DNA of 48,614 nucleotides. It comes from Alkalilimnicola ehrlichii (GTDB lineage Bacteria > Pseudomonadota > Gammaproteobacteria > Nitrococcales > AK92). The stretch is from positions 1 through 48,614 of the forward strand of contig NZ_NFZV01000030.1 in the NCBI RefSeq assembly GCF_003399765.1, given 5' to 3'. The notes beneath the pieces are model-generated. The model saw only the letters and a program-made list of their open reading frames with translations. It had not been told where the DNA came from and did not search any database. A program made the position numbers and the translations under genes. Positions 10,401 through 17,674 of the stretch are shown here, in pieces (within the stretch, counting starts at the first letter, position 1; the number at the start of each line of letters is the position of its first letter).

Positions 10401-13400
10401 GGGACCTGGGAAGTCGTCGTCGAGCGCCAACGGCAGTTGTTCCGTAACGACGCCGACACCGACGGCGCCCAAAGCGACCCGGATCGGCACTACTACGTCT
10501 ACCGCGACGAATTCGTCGACGGCGCCCTGCTCGCTCGCGACACCGCCCACAACGAGCGGGTGCGGGTGGTCACCACAGTGCGCACCGACAACCACAGCAC
10601 CGAGAGCGAGACGCGCCACGAAATCGGCCTGCGGATCTCCGAGCGCCGCTTCCTGCTGCCGGGCCAGAACGCCCGCACCGAAGCGCGTAACGTCTACTAC
10701 ACGGCGGTGGATCACTATCGTGGCGAATACCGCCACGGCGCTTTGCTGGGAGCGTGGGCGACGCAGGATCCGATGCGCATCGAACAGGGCACTGTGTCGG
10801 CACCGGGTTTGAGCGACGATATCGCCTATCCGCGTACCGGCTTGTTCATCGCCGATGCCGTCGACGAGTCGCACGCCGACAACGGCGAGGTGTTTATCTA
10901 TTCGGATTTGATGGCCGGTGCGGCGGAAATCTTCGCCGGTACCATTGGCGAGATCCACGCCGACGCTGACTTTGTGCTAGCGGCGAAGAGCGGCGTTACG
11001 GTGGCCGGCAGCGAAGGGCATGGCTTCGTCAACCGGATGCGTAGCCGGATCGACATCGACCCGGAAACCGGCGGCGAATACCTGGACAACACCGCCGGCG
11101 AGTTGTTGATCTTCACCGTCAACAACGCCGACGGCCAATTCGGCTTGCCCTACCTGCTCGCCGGCCGCGTCGACATGCCCTACCCGGACCTCTACGGCGT
11201 TACCCGGCGCGATAATCTGGCCCTGGTGGCCAACGGCCACGGCGGCGTGCAGGTGGTGGACATCAGCGACCTGAGCGCGCCTTATCACGTCGGCTACATC
11301 AAGCCGAACGGTTTTAGTCGCGACGTCGCCGTGCACGGTAACTTCGCTTTCATCGCCGCCTCCCACGAGGGGTTGGTGGTGGCCGACCTGGCCGATCCGA
11401 GCATGCCCATCGTGGCGCGCCTGGACACCTTCGGCGTCGCTAACCGACTCCACATCGAAGGCGAGACCCTGTATCTCACGGATATGGCCGGCGACGGCAA
11501 CGTCTCGGCGCTCAACATCATCGATATCCGCGACCCCTACCAGCCGCGGCTGCGGCGGGTGGTCGACTTGCAGCCGGCGCAGGCCGACCTGGTGCCGGAC
11601 GGTAGCTACGACGTTACGGTGGCGGGTGGCTTTGCCTACGTCAGCGTGCATTACTCGGACCAGGAAGATAAGCCGGCGCAGGCGCTGGTCGAGATCGTCG
11701 ACCTGCGTAAGTTGGACGATCCGCGCAAGGACGCCACCGTGCCGGTGCTGACCCATCCGCAAGCGAGCGCCGAGGACTTCGCCGCCCGCGGCATGGTGCT
11801 GGCGCGCGGTGGAGTGCAGGTGGCCGCCGGTAAGCGCGGCATTAACCGCATCGAACTGGCTGGGTTGACCCTGCTGTCGCATCAGCCGGCGCGCGATGCC
11901 CGCGACGTGGCCACCGACCTGGCGCGGATTCGGCTGGAGTTCTCGGCGGTGCTGCCGGCCGGTGCGCCGTTGGCCGAGCATATCCGGGTGCTGGAAGGCG
12001 ACCCCTTGATCGGGCGCGACGTGAGCGAGCAGTTCAGCCTCAGCTTTGGCGAGCGCAACGGCGAGCCGCACTATCGGATGGTTGAGCTGCGTCGCAACGA
12101 CGACGCGCTACTGCTGGATAACACCGAATATCATGTGGTGGTGAGCGCCGGGCTGGCGCCCTTGGCCGGTCGCGCCCTGGCCGAGGGCTACAGCTTCGCC
12201 TTTACCACCTCGCCGGCCGGGGTTGCCGCCGCGCCCGATATCGCCTCGATCACGCCGCCGGTGGGCGGCATCGACGGCGGCACCAAGATTGTGGTGCGCG
12301 GGCATGACTTCGGCGACAACCCCGAGCTGTACCTGGGCGGTCAGCGCTTGCTGGTCGACCGAGTCGAGCCGCCGCGCGACGACGATCCGTTCGACAAGAT
12401 CTACGCCCGCACCATCCCCAATTACCCGGGGCCGGCAGCGGTGACGGTGGTGAACGACGACGGCCTGCGCGACACCGTGCTGGGCGCGTTTACCTACGTC
12501 AATCTGTTGCACATCTCCTTCGTCGACCCGCCGGTGGTACGAGTCAGTCAGACCGGTGAGGGCGACCGCGTCAGCATCGTCGGCTACGGTTTCCACCCCG
12601 GTGTGACGCTGACCGCCTATCAAAGCGGCAACCCGGACACGGCGGTCACCGATACCGTGGATCAAAATCGCCTGCGGCTCTACAGCGCCGAGCGTATGTC
12701 CTGGACGGTGCCGAATTTCGACGGCTCGTATCGCGGCTTCGTCGATATCGAGATTCGCGACGCCGACGGTCGCCGCCATTGGCTGCCGAACGCCTTGTTC
12801 TACGGCCGTCTGCACGTTGACCGCCGCATCGAAGTCGAACGCCCGTTCTCCCGTAACGAGCTGGATCAGCTGCTCGCCGAGCGCAATCCGCACGTGTTCA
12901 TTCCCGACCCCATGAAGTTGCCGCCGGGGGCGCCGATGGCGTTGGCGACCGATGCCGAGCTGGGCCTTGTGTATGTGCTTGGTCGTGGCGTGCTCGCTCA
13001 GGGCGTGTCGCCGGAGACGGTCAGCGAGTTGGACGACTTCTATAACCTATTCGCGCCGGGCTGGATTTCGCTGGTGCATTACCAGCCCGATGCGCTCGGC
13101 AACGCCGCGCCGATGCACGGTTTAGGCTACTTCAACCTGCCGCAGGAGCTGGTGCCGCGCGCCCTGCACCTGGCCGATGAGCAGCTTTATGTGGCGGCCG
13201 AGGGTTATGAGTTACCGTACATCAACACCCCGTACGAAGCGCAGCGCCTGATTCTGGTCTACGACCGCGAGGACCGGCTGCCGGGCAGCGGCGATGCCGA
13301 GGCCGCCGAGGGCAAAGACCGCGACATCCTGTATGCGTTGTCCCTGAACTTTGAACAGGCTCCGCGTCATCTGGCAAGCGCCGATGCGTTGTTATTCGCC

Positions 13401-15797
13401 GCTAGTCCGAGCGACGGCGTGGCCGTGATCTCGCTGGCCGACCCGCGTCGGCCGACGGTGGTTCGGGTAATTCACGATGTCATTGCCGACGGCCGTCGCA
13501 TTGCCTTACGCCCCTCGGGCTTGGCGGTGAACAACGGACGTTTGTACGTCAGCGCCGGCGAGCACACCTTCGTCTTCGATGCTAGCCGGCCGACCTTGCC
13601 GCAGCTTGGCGTGGTGCCGCGCCAGGCCGGTCAGACCAGCCGTCTGGTTGCCGTGCCTGGACAGCCGCGCTTGGCGCGGCCGGGTTCGCGTGATCCCAGT
13701 TTGTTCCTCTTTAATACCGAAAGGCCGGATCACGTACGCTTGCTCGGCCGGCACGATAACCGCGGCTTCGATGTGCCGGGCAGTGTGACCGGCTTTGCCG
13801 CCGCGCCCGCTACCACCGCCACCGGCCGTACCCGTTGCGGTGGCGACGGCCGTATGTATCTAGCGCTGCACGATATCAGTCGCGCCGACCAGCTCGGCTT
13901 GCTGGATGCGCTGCCGGTGGGCAGTTGCGGCGATCGGGATGGCCGTCGTTTCGGTGAGCTCGACTTTACCGCCGATGGAGTCCTGACCGGCTTGATCACC
14001 GCCTATGGCGACGCGCAAGACCGGACCATGGAGTTGTTGCTGCTCGACACTCTGATGCTGGATCTCGACCATTCGCTACCGGCGGACGGCGAACAGGGCT
14101 TCGGCACCGATCAGCCCTTGGTGTTGTACTTCAACCGGCCGCTGGATCTGCCGGCTGGCGAGGATGCGCACACCTACCTGGCGCGTTACCTAGCGTTGTT
14201 GTACGACGACGGCGACAGCGGGTTGGCACTGCCCTTCAGTGCCGGCATCGACGCCGATAATCCGCGCCGGGTGGTGATTACCCCGCAGGCGTCGCTACAG
14301 GCTAATGCCGCTCACCGCCTCGAACTCAAAGGCGTGCTGGGTAGCCGTCGCACCGCCGGCTTGTTCGATTACACAATCCGTTTCCAAACCGCTGCCGGCC
14401 CCGGCGCGCGGCCGCAGATCGCGCGCGTCGAGACCGGCGTGGTGCCGACCACCGGCGGCGAGGCGACGGTGGTGGTGCGGAACGCCAACGGTGCGGTGTT
14501 CCTGGTCGCCGGTGAAAACGCGCCGATCCAGAGTAGTGAAAGCCTCGGCGCTGACGAGACCCGCTTTACACTTGCCGTGCCGCCGGGCTTAGCGGGGCCG
14601 GCAGAGCTCGCCGTGATCAACGGCAACGGCGGCCGGGACCGCCGTCTGGGGGCGATCAACTACGTCGAGCCGTTGGAACTGGTGAGTATCGCGCCGGCGC
14701 AAGGCACCGTGAACGGCGGCACCGAGGTGACGCTGAAGGGCCGCGGCTTCCAGTCCGCCCAGGTCGAGGTGCGCTTCGACGATATCCCCGCCGATGCCGA
14801 CCAGGTGCGCGTGCTGGACTCTGAAACCATCCGCCTGGTGACCCCGGCCGGCCGTATCGGTACGGTCGATGTCGAAGTGCGTTTGGAGAACGGTCAGTTC
14901 GCCGTCCTGCCGGGCGCCTTCGAGTACCAACAGCCGGTGCAGTCCAACATCGAGGCCGCCGGCGATCGCATCTACGATCTGGCGCTCGACCCGACCGGGA
15001 CTTATCTGGTGGCCGCCGCCGGCACCAGCGGCGTGCGCATCTACAATATCGACGCTTCGACCTACACCACCGATGCGGAAAACCCGCTGAATCTGGACGA
15101 TCTGCGGCGTCGTATCGACTTCAACCGCGATGGCAAGGACGACCGTATTCTGGCCGAAGTTCGGCTGCCGCAGGGGTATGCGGCGTTAGGGGTGGCGACC
15201 TACTTCGAGCGTTCCACCGACCGTGTGTTCGTCACCGGCGCCCGGCTCTCTAACGGCCAGCCGGTGGCGGGGAGCGCGCGCTTGTTCGTGATCGCCTTTG
15301 ATTCGCGCGACCTCAACAACACCAGCATCGTTAACCAGTTGCCGCTGCCGGCCGATTTCGCGCGCGGCTTAGAGGTGGAAAACGGCCACGCGGTGATCGC
15401 GATGGCGCAAGGCGGCATCGGCATTGCCGATGTCTTCTTGCAGACCAAGTCCTACCTCAATAGCCAGCGGGTGTTGCCCAACGAGCATGCTGCGTTGGAT
15501 CTCCAGCGCTTGCCGATGGCGGCCGGGGAGAACAGTTTCTATGCAGTGGTTGCCGGCGAGTTCAATGTCGGCGCCAATCGCCTGGAGAATGCGCTGGATC
15601 GGGATACCGGCGGCTTCTACATGCTGGAAGGCAGCCCGGAACATGGGCTCCAGGTGGTCGCCGAGCTGCCGGTGCCGGCCAGCCGCGTCGCCGTGGCGGG
15701 CGACTACGCGTACCTGGCAGCCGGCGACGCCGGTATGGTGGTGGTCGATATCGGCGACCGCGTGCGCCGGCGATTGTTTCTCGCGTCAACGAATTAG
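1404..15797 (+). CDS. Giant surface protein, fragment 1 (signal peptide, Ig array, propellers)
   Basis: The start used here is TTG at 1404; an ATG three codons later (1413) is an equally good start. Residues 5-36 are a Sec signal peptide: a basic RK, a hydrophobic core (AIVALALVALLLW), then a cleavage region ASAQAAA. About 400 residues with Big_2-like segments follow. Next come about 21 tandem Ig-like domains (roughly residues 456-2970), each starting with a DxxPPxVxIxxP linker and carrying DDVGIxxVxF. From about residue 3250 there are LVIVD-type propeller blades (GVQVVDISDLSAP, LVVADLADPSMPIV), an SbsA/Big_5-like domain and IPT/TIG domains (ITPPVGGIDGGTKIVVRG). The last 13 or so codons after about 15758 are out of frame: restoring a C there gives DIGDPRAPAIVSRVNELGF and joins fragment 2. 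Predicted to be exported and extracellular; no enzymatic domain is visible. Confidence 0.85.
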   Translation: MQKMQRKGPWDGLYGAIVALALVALLLWGASAQAAAGVDIRAAVSLGQFPDSAHYTARVADCSRLRRLEVEPSGESFAAAELSRISGFPLACSVDFVLTGAARFSPRLILHFTDGSRAEHAESFAIERNPPSLQLQGVAVEQFDGEQHLVVQATAADDVDLSYVGFSVIGVRASELRSVGGVISELVSANRVFAATEGVRRVYPTRDGQTRFALSVPMTAALDGAAIAHDGVVLVDLEAVDASGNRTSRSQISFTGSDVVEEASALTASPSRIVFNNMLQSATVIPSVQFQFRGLTPLPGPGTGVTYTSSHPSLVAVTPAGTVYPLRETNGEPVTVRVSYQGLPDVEIPVEVDLTKQLVGLVLEGLDDATFELPRLNGAVALPPVLGVFDDGSRAEVGSQLALSYRLPESAAGVLSIDAQGRLTAQAVVPASVPIPLTVALRDDPAVSVNVAITAVDALPEVALEAPRTATVGEVIRLRADARDDVGIEQVRFLMNGAVVGTRQAAPYELTIDIPEQLANHELSFEALAIDTAGQTQLSEARLTRVRSQRDLEAPEVDWELPEHLERRVEGTPLRLQLARRLADVSEFNNDVDYIDFYLGGERVGDAHFPVLDKRSRPSPDGGEEDVFYMVWRLDTALGRTSTRETSVAVHAVVHGRNGASEQLDSRLIRVLQNQPPSAVITSPVAGESITAGRALAIAVDLMDDTLFIGADVELLVNGQVVEQRRYDDPERRFQQSVALQQATQRFRYDITEEMLGDSLELQVRVVDFHGQVGHSEPVRVSVREDQPPTVALVSPTEGAHIVAGQPVELQALASDDTGVQRVDFYADGRLVGSDAAAPFSYVMATEAGVSREQVMTLQAVALDLRGQEGRSEPVQVVLGRDEERPVVNLVSPAVTGTEGGDSIAQVVEDSEIVLKVAGYDNVKVEKLTLRGVRQAGSRYELTGNPDDVLEAPDFAPQQVPGAMNAFSALKIVRTPLFSGADVEWDRYPVSVTATDAAGNSSTAEVVIVVAADQPPEMIAVEQSRPAFFPRGRIELNAHARDDKAVQAMEVRYYLNGAATPLFTERKDDSDGYPPAREFLPRFVLDLAAYDLPNEAHTLRAEFVAIDDKGQRSDGNGPFVLELPIRPDTQPPRIAISEPVQNARIYRDNRTTIRWRATDNAELAAVSFHVDGTQIHQEAVSGDAAEGSFSYTPPDRDGELVIVAAAEDIYGNRDESNWRFQLDQDQPPTVSIRSPAQGSRLVEGEPFTMTATASDDREVVAVNFFIERVHTPASGEPTVTRLVERSFSGEEVAAALNAGRYLSAGLRTPHRPDDEAYRIRIGAEAFDNADQRGEALLDVTILNDEEPPNLVMAEPDGPFTLMPGDSFTVSGSGDDNYYVDDIQAVLTDADGHEEILEWEVLSRNDRVERVTIPNPETFGELIVGERFFTDFKGRIQLPRRYLDHAGEQYRFSLRSRDYGHNEVTTAAVQLTVAADEEPPEINLSAPSEQLYDRQPAYIQASISDNVAVAEYSVWLDDADEPLAAESGLNAAMVETPVIELDLSEYAPLPAEGRELELVIRASDQAGNEAELRRRLQLLPDQPPELNLIDRAPNANPVRGGVSFYALRMRDDYASVQDPIRYFPLFSSLSGLLPDGHRQPKGGRQVLHGEATPVISLNYPEAGTSTTTLSFNGETYLQSGAGVLQVYPAPNLEHPRGELRLALSGAANVRYRVRTLHDDPCSAEVREQTFEAADGVALDAILTTDVTAATIVPEPLDAAGAPVATFIREIRIERRTLAQLHRFQGSAGQHAILVRPVITVVLDDARDGEIQPAFLSAGAQALTTNADHSRGYALPVPADYWAQAYTVLAHAIDRHSGERDALNLFALLSRHTQADERPPQLSVVQPRNGQAVVAGQHLQLEVAANDAEGAIDTLRVMENRGTVVRQLGGRFAADRFSVPYTVPFDQAAGTLELLLVAEDRSGHASDYLLTLPVAVNEPPQLAIQEFASHRVGREYRKVFTQAERLNAGEFWVRSGEQFHIRAQLSDDSQLRSYVINRLDRAGNRIEEYRRDWGRSCPEQPTTRAEVSADIAFAQSEPTEYELVVEDEHGQTATRSFIVHPEANMNPAVRIVSPAQDQYIVAGTFAIRVGVVATDDREFDWNKVEVYANGERLSRAESRTAILRAEEVGGEGVIEQAFASIYDEIESRYSIALANEHGRRNSPNADMRTLIMAVPSGMVRYNEELTLTAVMRDSDGAVGRHEISINVAADEIRPEVIITRPEPGYGPTEASDFTLGFRAYDNVKVERLELYTAYGVRSADGSYRMTDYGSPLAVIDDIEARDFLPVTTVNIDTPEYTRIINVGRRQEILDRFPDLAPTGEELLDVWVQVIARDAAGNERAREVSYPVRADEPPVVDIVKPAPGERVVEGTRLAVNVNAFDDVGIDYVRLVARHGSAGTVIHEQRLRQAPYTFQVTLPDYDPEVSANNRVTLSVEALDTYGARFGDLNNHLVEETITIELVEDEPPTVAIGHPDDGAEVIEGQHLLVQVNAVDDVGIERVSLQVAGLIGGDRTYTDTSFPYEFLVEIPYGQAGRDLELTATATEIRLAGEPRVAETPAPVRVRVEEDVDPPEIIIRRPAASGASVVEQRSLPVEAEVHDNVRVSTVTFELLADTAGSGNFDEADVIARRLLLAAPYAAELKLASLADYLGEAAEGVEQLNLQLRVHAMDGAGNESQEQVPVTLMRNQPPTVTGIDILDSRGFSLGRELAEITENRGIVVHVTAQDPEAGVDSVRLFRAITAPGAEPSYERIGESVSAPFQFHLSVPTGRVGDTLSFKAEATDVDGYVSEMSAPRDLLIVADEPPSARIVRPANNESAVIEGQDVEVWVEAIDDLGPEGIDRVVFYVNGNAVHTAYSSATDTTGSFAQEHIYRALITPPEGVKGLVIHAVAYDVLGQRGETEPVRVGVVDDTVAPRLEVIQPFQGEILTAGEPVRSVALVSDIGVESQRRVTQQWLRERQRVDGTWEVVVERQRQLFRNDADTDGAQSDPDRHYYVYRDEFVDGALLARDTAHNERVRVVTTVRTDNHSTESETRHEIGLRISERRFLLPGQNARTEARNVYYTAVDHYRGEYRHGALLGAWATQDPMRIEQGTVSAPGLSDDIAYPRTGLFIADAVDESHADNGEVFIYSDLMAGAAEIFAGTIGEIHADADFVLAAKSGVTVAGSEGHGFVNRMRSRIDIDPETGGEYLDNTAGELLIFTVNNADGQFGLPYLLAGRVDMPYPDLYGVTRRDNLALVANGHGGVQVVDISDLSAPYHVGYIKPNGFSRDVAVHGNFAFIAASHEGLVVADLADPSMPIVARLDTFGVANRLHIEGETLYLTDMAGDGNVSALNIIDIRDPYQPRLRRVVDLQPAQADLVPDGSYDVTVAGGFAYVSVHYSDQEDKPAQALVEIVDLRKLDDPRKDATVPVLTHPQASAEDFAARGMVLARGGVQVAAGKRGINRIELAGLTLLSHQPARDARDVATDLARIRLEFSAVLPAGAPLAEHIRVLEGDPLIGRDVSEQFSLSFGERNGEPHYRMVELRRNDDALLLDNTEYHVVVSAGLAPLAGRALAEGYSFAFTTSPAGVAAAPDIASITPPVGGIDGGTKIVVRGHDFGDNPELYLGGQRLLVDRVEPPRDDDPFDKIYARTIPNYPGPAAVTVVNDDGLRDTVLGAFTYVNLLHISFVDPPVVRVSQTGEGDRVSIVGYGFHPGVTLTAYQSGNPDTAVTDTVDQNRLRLYSAERMSWTVPNFDGSYRGFVDIEIRDADGRRHWLPNALFYGRLHVDRRIEVERPFSRNELDQLLAERNPHVFIPDPMKLPPGAPMALATDAELGLVYVLGRGVLAQGVSPETVSELDDFYNLFAPGWISLVHYQPDALGNAAPMHGLGYFNLPQELVPRALHLADEQLYVAAEGYELPYINTPYEAQRLILVYDREDRLPGSGDAEAAEGKDRDILYALSLNFEQAPRHLASADALLFAASPSDGVAVISLADPRRPTVVRVIHDVIADGRRIALRPSGLAVNNGRLYVSAGEHTFVFDASRPTLPQLGVVPRQAGQTSRLVAVPGQPRLARPGSRDPSLFLFNTERPDHVRLLGRHDNRGFDVPGSVTGFAAAPATTATGRTRCGGDGRMYLALHDISRADQLGLLDALPVGSCGDRDGRRFGELDFTADGVLTGLITAYGDAQDRTMELLLLDTLMLDLDHSLPADGEQGFGTDQPLVLYFNRPLDLPAGEDAHTYLARYLALLYDDGDSGLALPFSAGIDADNPRRVVITPQASLQANAAHRLELKGVLGSRRTAGLFDYTIRFQTAAGPGARPQIARVETGVVPTTGGEATVVVRNANGAVFLVAGENAPIQSSESLGADETRFTLAVPPGLAGPAELAVINGNGGRDRRLGAINYVEPLELVSIAPAQGTVNGGTEVTLKGRGFQSAQVEVRFDDIPADADQVRVLDSETIRLVTPAGRIGTVDVEVRLENGQFAVLPGAFEYQQPVQSNIEAAGDRIYDLALDPTGTYLVAAAGTSGVRIYNIDASTYTTDAENPLNLDDLRRRIDFNRDGKDDRILAEVRLPQGYAALGVATYFERSTDRVFVTGARLSNGQPVAGSARLFVIAFDSRDLNNTSIVNQLPLPADFARGLEVENGHAVIAMAQGGIGIADVFLQTKSYLNSQRVLPNEHAALDLQRLPMAAGENSFYAVVAGEFNVGANRLENALDRDTGGFYMLEGSPEHGLQVVAELPVPASRVAVAGDYAYLAAGDAGMVVVDIGDRVRRRLFLASTN
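2769..10320 (+). repeat. Tandem array of about 21 bacterial Ig-like domains
   Basis: I counted about 21 domain starts by the recurrent linker (D/E)-x-x-PP-x-(V/I)-x-(I/L)-x-x-P, for example EDQPPTVALVSPTEGAHIV, QDQPPTVSIRSPAQGSRLV, EDEPPTVAIGHPDDGAEVI and DEPPVVDIVKPAPGERVVEG. Each is followed by a beta-sandwich pattern with ASDDTGVQRVDFYADG-like strands and a closing A-x-D-x-x-G motif. Domain length varies (about 85-190 residues). The pattern matches the bacterial Ig-like (Big_7/Big_9-like) families common in large adhesins, and suggests a long stalk. Copies are diverged in protein sequence, so the array is old rather than a recent amplification. Confidence 0.75.
15758..15759 (+). other. Frameshift site 1 in the giant gene (CC, expected CCC)
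   Basis: The frame changes by -1 here. Reading GAC-CCG-CGT-GCG-CCG-GCG with one added C gives GDPRAPAIVSRV, the usual propeller-blade pattern (compare LADPSMPIVARL earlier in the same protein). Without it the frame ends at 15797. The CC pair is the best single position, but any site from about 15745 to 15770 would restore the frame. Confidence 0.75.
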
Positions 15798-15802
15798 GTT
15801 TT

Positions 15803-17674
15803 GTGCACGATGTCTCGGTGAGCGGCTCAGTCGCCTACCTGGCGCTGGGCGAGCGCGGTGTGGCGACGGTCGATGTGACTAACCCGGCCGCGCCCTTGGT
15901 CACCGAAGGTATGGAAGCCTTCCCCGGCAACCGGCTGGAAGTGGTGTTGGCGAGCGACTACGCGGCCATTTCGGCAGGCCGGCGCGGCAGCGGCAATGTG
16001 GTGCAAGTGACGCCGGATGTGGTGCTCAAGGTGCATGGCATCCACCCCGCCAACGGCATACTCGATCGCGATGCCAATAACGAACTGGTGGTCTGGCTGC
16101 GCTTTAATAAAGCCATCGACAACTGGCCGGACAACCGCCATCGCTTCCGTTTGCTGGGCCCGGCCGGCGAGCCGCTGCCGGTCGAGGTGGCGATCAGCAA
16201 TAACGACGCTCGGCTGACCCTGGTCGATGCCGGCGCTCTGCAAGCCGGCGACCGGCTCACTGCGGTGGCCGAAGCCGGCGTCGAGTCGGTCAATCTGCTC
16301 GATAACGGTGCGGTCACGCCGATGTACCGCTTGCGTCAGAGCCAGCAATTCCCGCTGCTGTATCGCGGCCGCCGGCCGGACAGCCTGCGGTTGGAAGCGG
16401 TGGTGCCGCGGCGCATACCGCTGGCCGCCGCCCACGAGATTACCGTTTCCGGTATCGGTATCCCCACCGATGCCGAGCGCGTCCGGGTCTACGTCGGTGC
16501 GCAAGCAGCCCGCATCGTCGACATCGAATCCAACGACGAGCGCGAACGCGCCGCGATTATTCGTGCCGAAGTGCCGGCGATTGCCAGCGCCGGTATTTAC
16601 GATGTGGCGGTGGCCGTCGAGCGCTTCGGCGCCTGGGAAGAAGCCTTCCTGCGCGGCGCCTTGGCGGTCGATGCGCCCTTGCAGTTCGATGCCATCAGCC
16701 CGCAATGGGGCAGTGGCGCCGGCGGCGATACCGTCATCATCACCGGCCAGGGCTTCGAACCGGGCAACACGGTGATGGACGGCCTTAAGATCAAAATCGG
16801 CTCGGTGCCGGTGCGCAGCATTCGCGTGCTCTCCAGCGAGCAGATCGAAGTAGTCACCGGCGGTGGTACGCCGGGGCTGCACAACGTTTACGGCGAAGAC
16901 CGCTACGGCACCCGGACGGTGCTATCCGGCGAGCAGGGCTTCGGTTACGGGCTGCGCCGCCTGGCCAGCCATCCGGCGCGCGATCTGTACCCGACCGATA
17001 TCGTCATCGACCAGGCCACCGGGGTGGCGATCACCAACAGCGGTTTGTTCACCCGTCACTACGGTGGCATTGCTGTCGCCGGAGACGGCAACCTGAGCGG
17101 GCCGGTGTTCCAGGCCCACGGCCTGCTGTTCTCCGACCCCGTGTTGCTAAGCAGCTTCGACATTCAAAATGCCCGCCAACCGCTGCTGGTCGGCGGTGTC
17201 GGCGCTCTGCCTTCGGGCCCGAGCGGACGCAACGATCTAGCCGCTTACGCCGAGTACCTGCGGTTGAGCGGCAAAGCGTTCAACGCTGAGTTCGGCGAAG
17301 CGGCACTGAGCGATGAAGAGCGGCAACGCTACGAGGAGTTGCAGGCACAGCAGCCCTACCTGCCGATCGGCGCGGACTCGCTACGCATCCACAGTGTGAT
17401 CGAGCGCGAGGAAGGCGTTGAGCGCAAGCGCTTGTACCTAGCCGCCGGTACTGCCGGTGCGGTGCGCTTCAATCTCGACGAGCAAAACGGCCTGCAGTTG
17501 CTGTCTCAAACTTTGCACGACGGTGGCAATATGACTGTCACCGATGTCCTTAAGTGGGGTAACAGCTTATTCGCTCTCCAGGCCGAGCTCGGCACCTTGG
17601 AGGGCGACGGGCCGCAGGAACCCTGCGATTTCGGACAGACCCGCAATAACGCCCGAGGGTGGCTGCAGCGGTGA
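15803..17674 (+). CDS. Giant surface protein, fragment 2 (propeller, SbsA-like, two TIG domains)
   Basis: This is a continuation of the giant gene, not an independent gene. It has no signal peptide and no ribosome binding site, and its true frame is open from about 15760, where it follows directly on fragment 1. It completes the third propeller (YLALGERGVATVDVTNPAAP), then gives an SbsA/Big_5-like domain (VWLRFNKAIDNWPDNRHRF), two IPT/TIG domains (about 16390 and 16690, the second with WGSGAGGDTVIITGQGF) and the start of the fourth propeller. The last few codons (from about 17660) are out of frame; restoring a fourth G at 17657-17659 joins it to fragment 3 as NARGVAAAVNYADPYDPVYIG. Confidence 0.8.
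   Translation: MHDVSVSGSVAYLALGERGVATVDVTNPAAPLVTEGMEAFPGNRLEVVLASDYAAISAGRRGSGNVVQVTPDVVLKVHGIHPANGILDRDANNELVVWLRFNKAIDNWPDNRHRFRLLGPAGEPLPVEVAISNNDARLTLVDAGALQAGDRLTAVAEAGVESVNLLDNGAVTPMYRLRQSQQFPLLYRGRRPDSLRLEAVVPRRIPLAAAHEITVSGIGIPTDAERVRVYVGAQAARIVDIESNDERERAAIIRAEVPAIASAGIYDVAVAVERFGAWEEAFLRGALAVDAPLQFDAISPQWGSGAGGDTVIITGQGFEPGNTVMDGLKIKIGSVPVRSIRVLSSEQIEVVTGGGTPGLHNVYGEDRYGTRTVLSGEQGFGYGLRRLASHPARDLYPTDIVIDQATGVAITNSGLFTRHYGGIAVAGDGNLSGPVFQAHGLLFSDPVLLSSFDIQNARQPLLVGGVGALPSGPSGRNDLAAYAEYLRLSGKAFNAEFGEAALSDEERQRYEELQAQQPYLPIGADSLRIHSVIEREEGVERKRLYLAAGTAGAVRFNLDEQNGLQLLSQTLHDGGNMTVTDVLKWGNSLFALQAELGTLEGDGPQEPCDFGQTRNNARGWLQR
17657..17659 (+). other. Frameshift site 2 in the giant gene (GGG, expected GGGG)
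   Basis: The protein moves to the -1 frame here. GCC-CGA-GGG-GTG-GCT-GCA with one added G reads A-R-G-V-A-A and continues without a break into VNYADPYDPVYIGED, a propeller-blade ending. The apparent GTG start at 17659 of the next frame falls on the indel itself and so is not a real start. Confidence 0.7.
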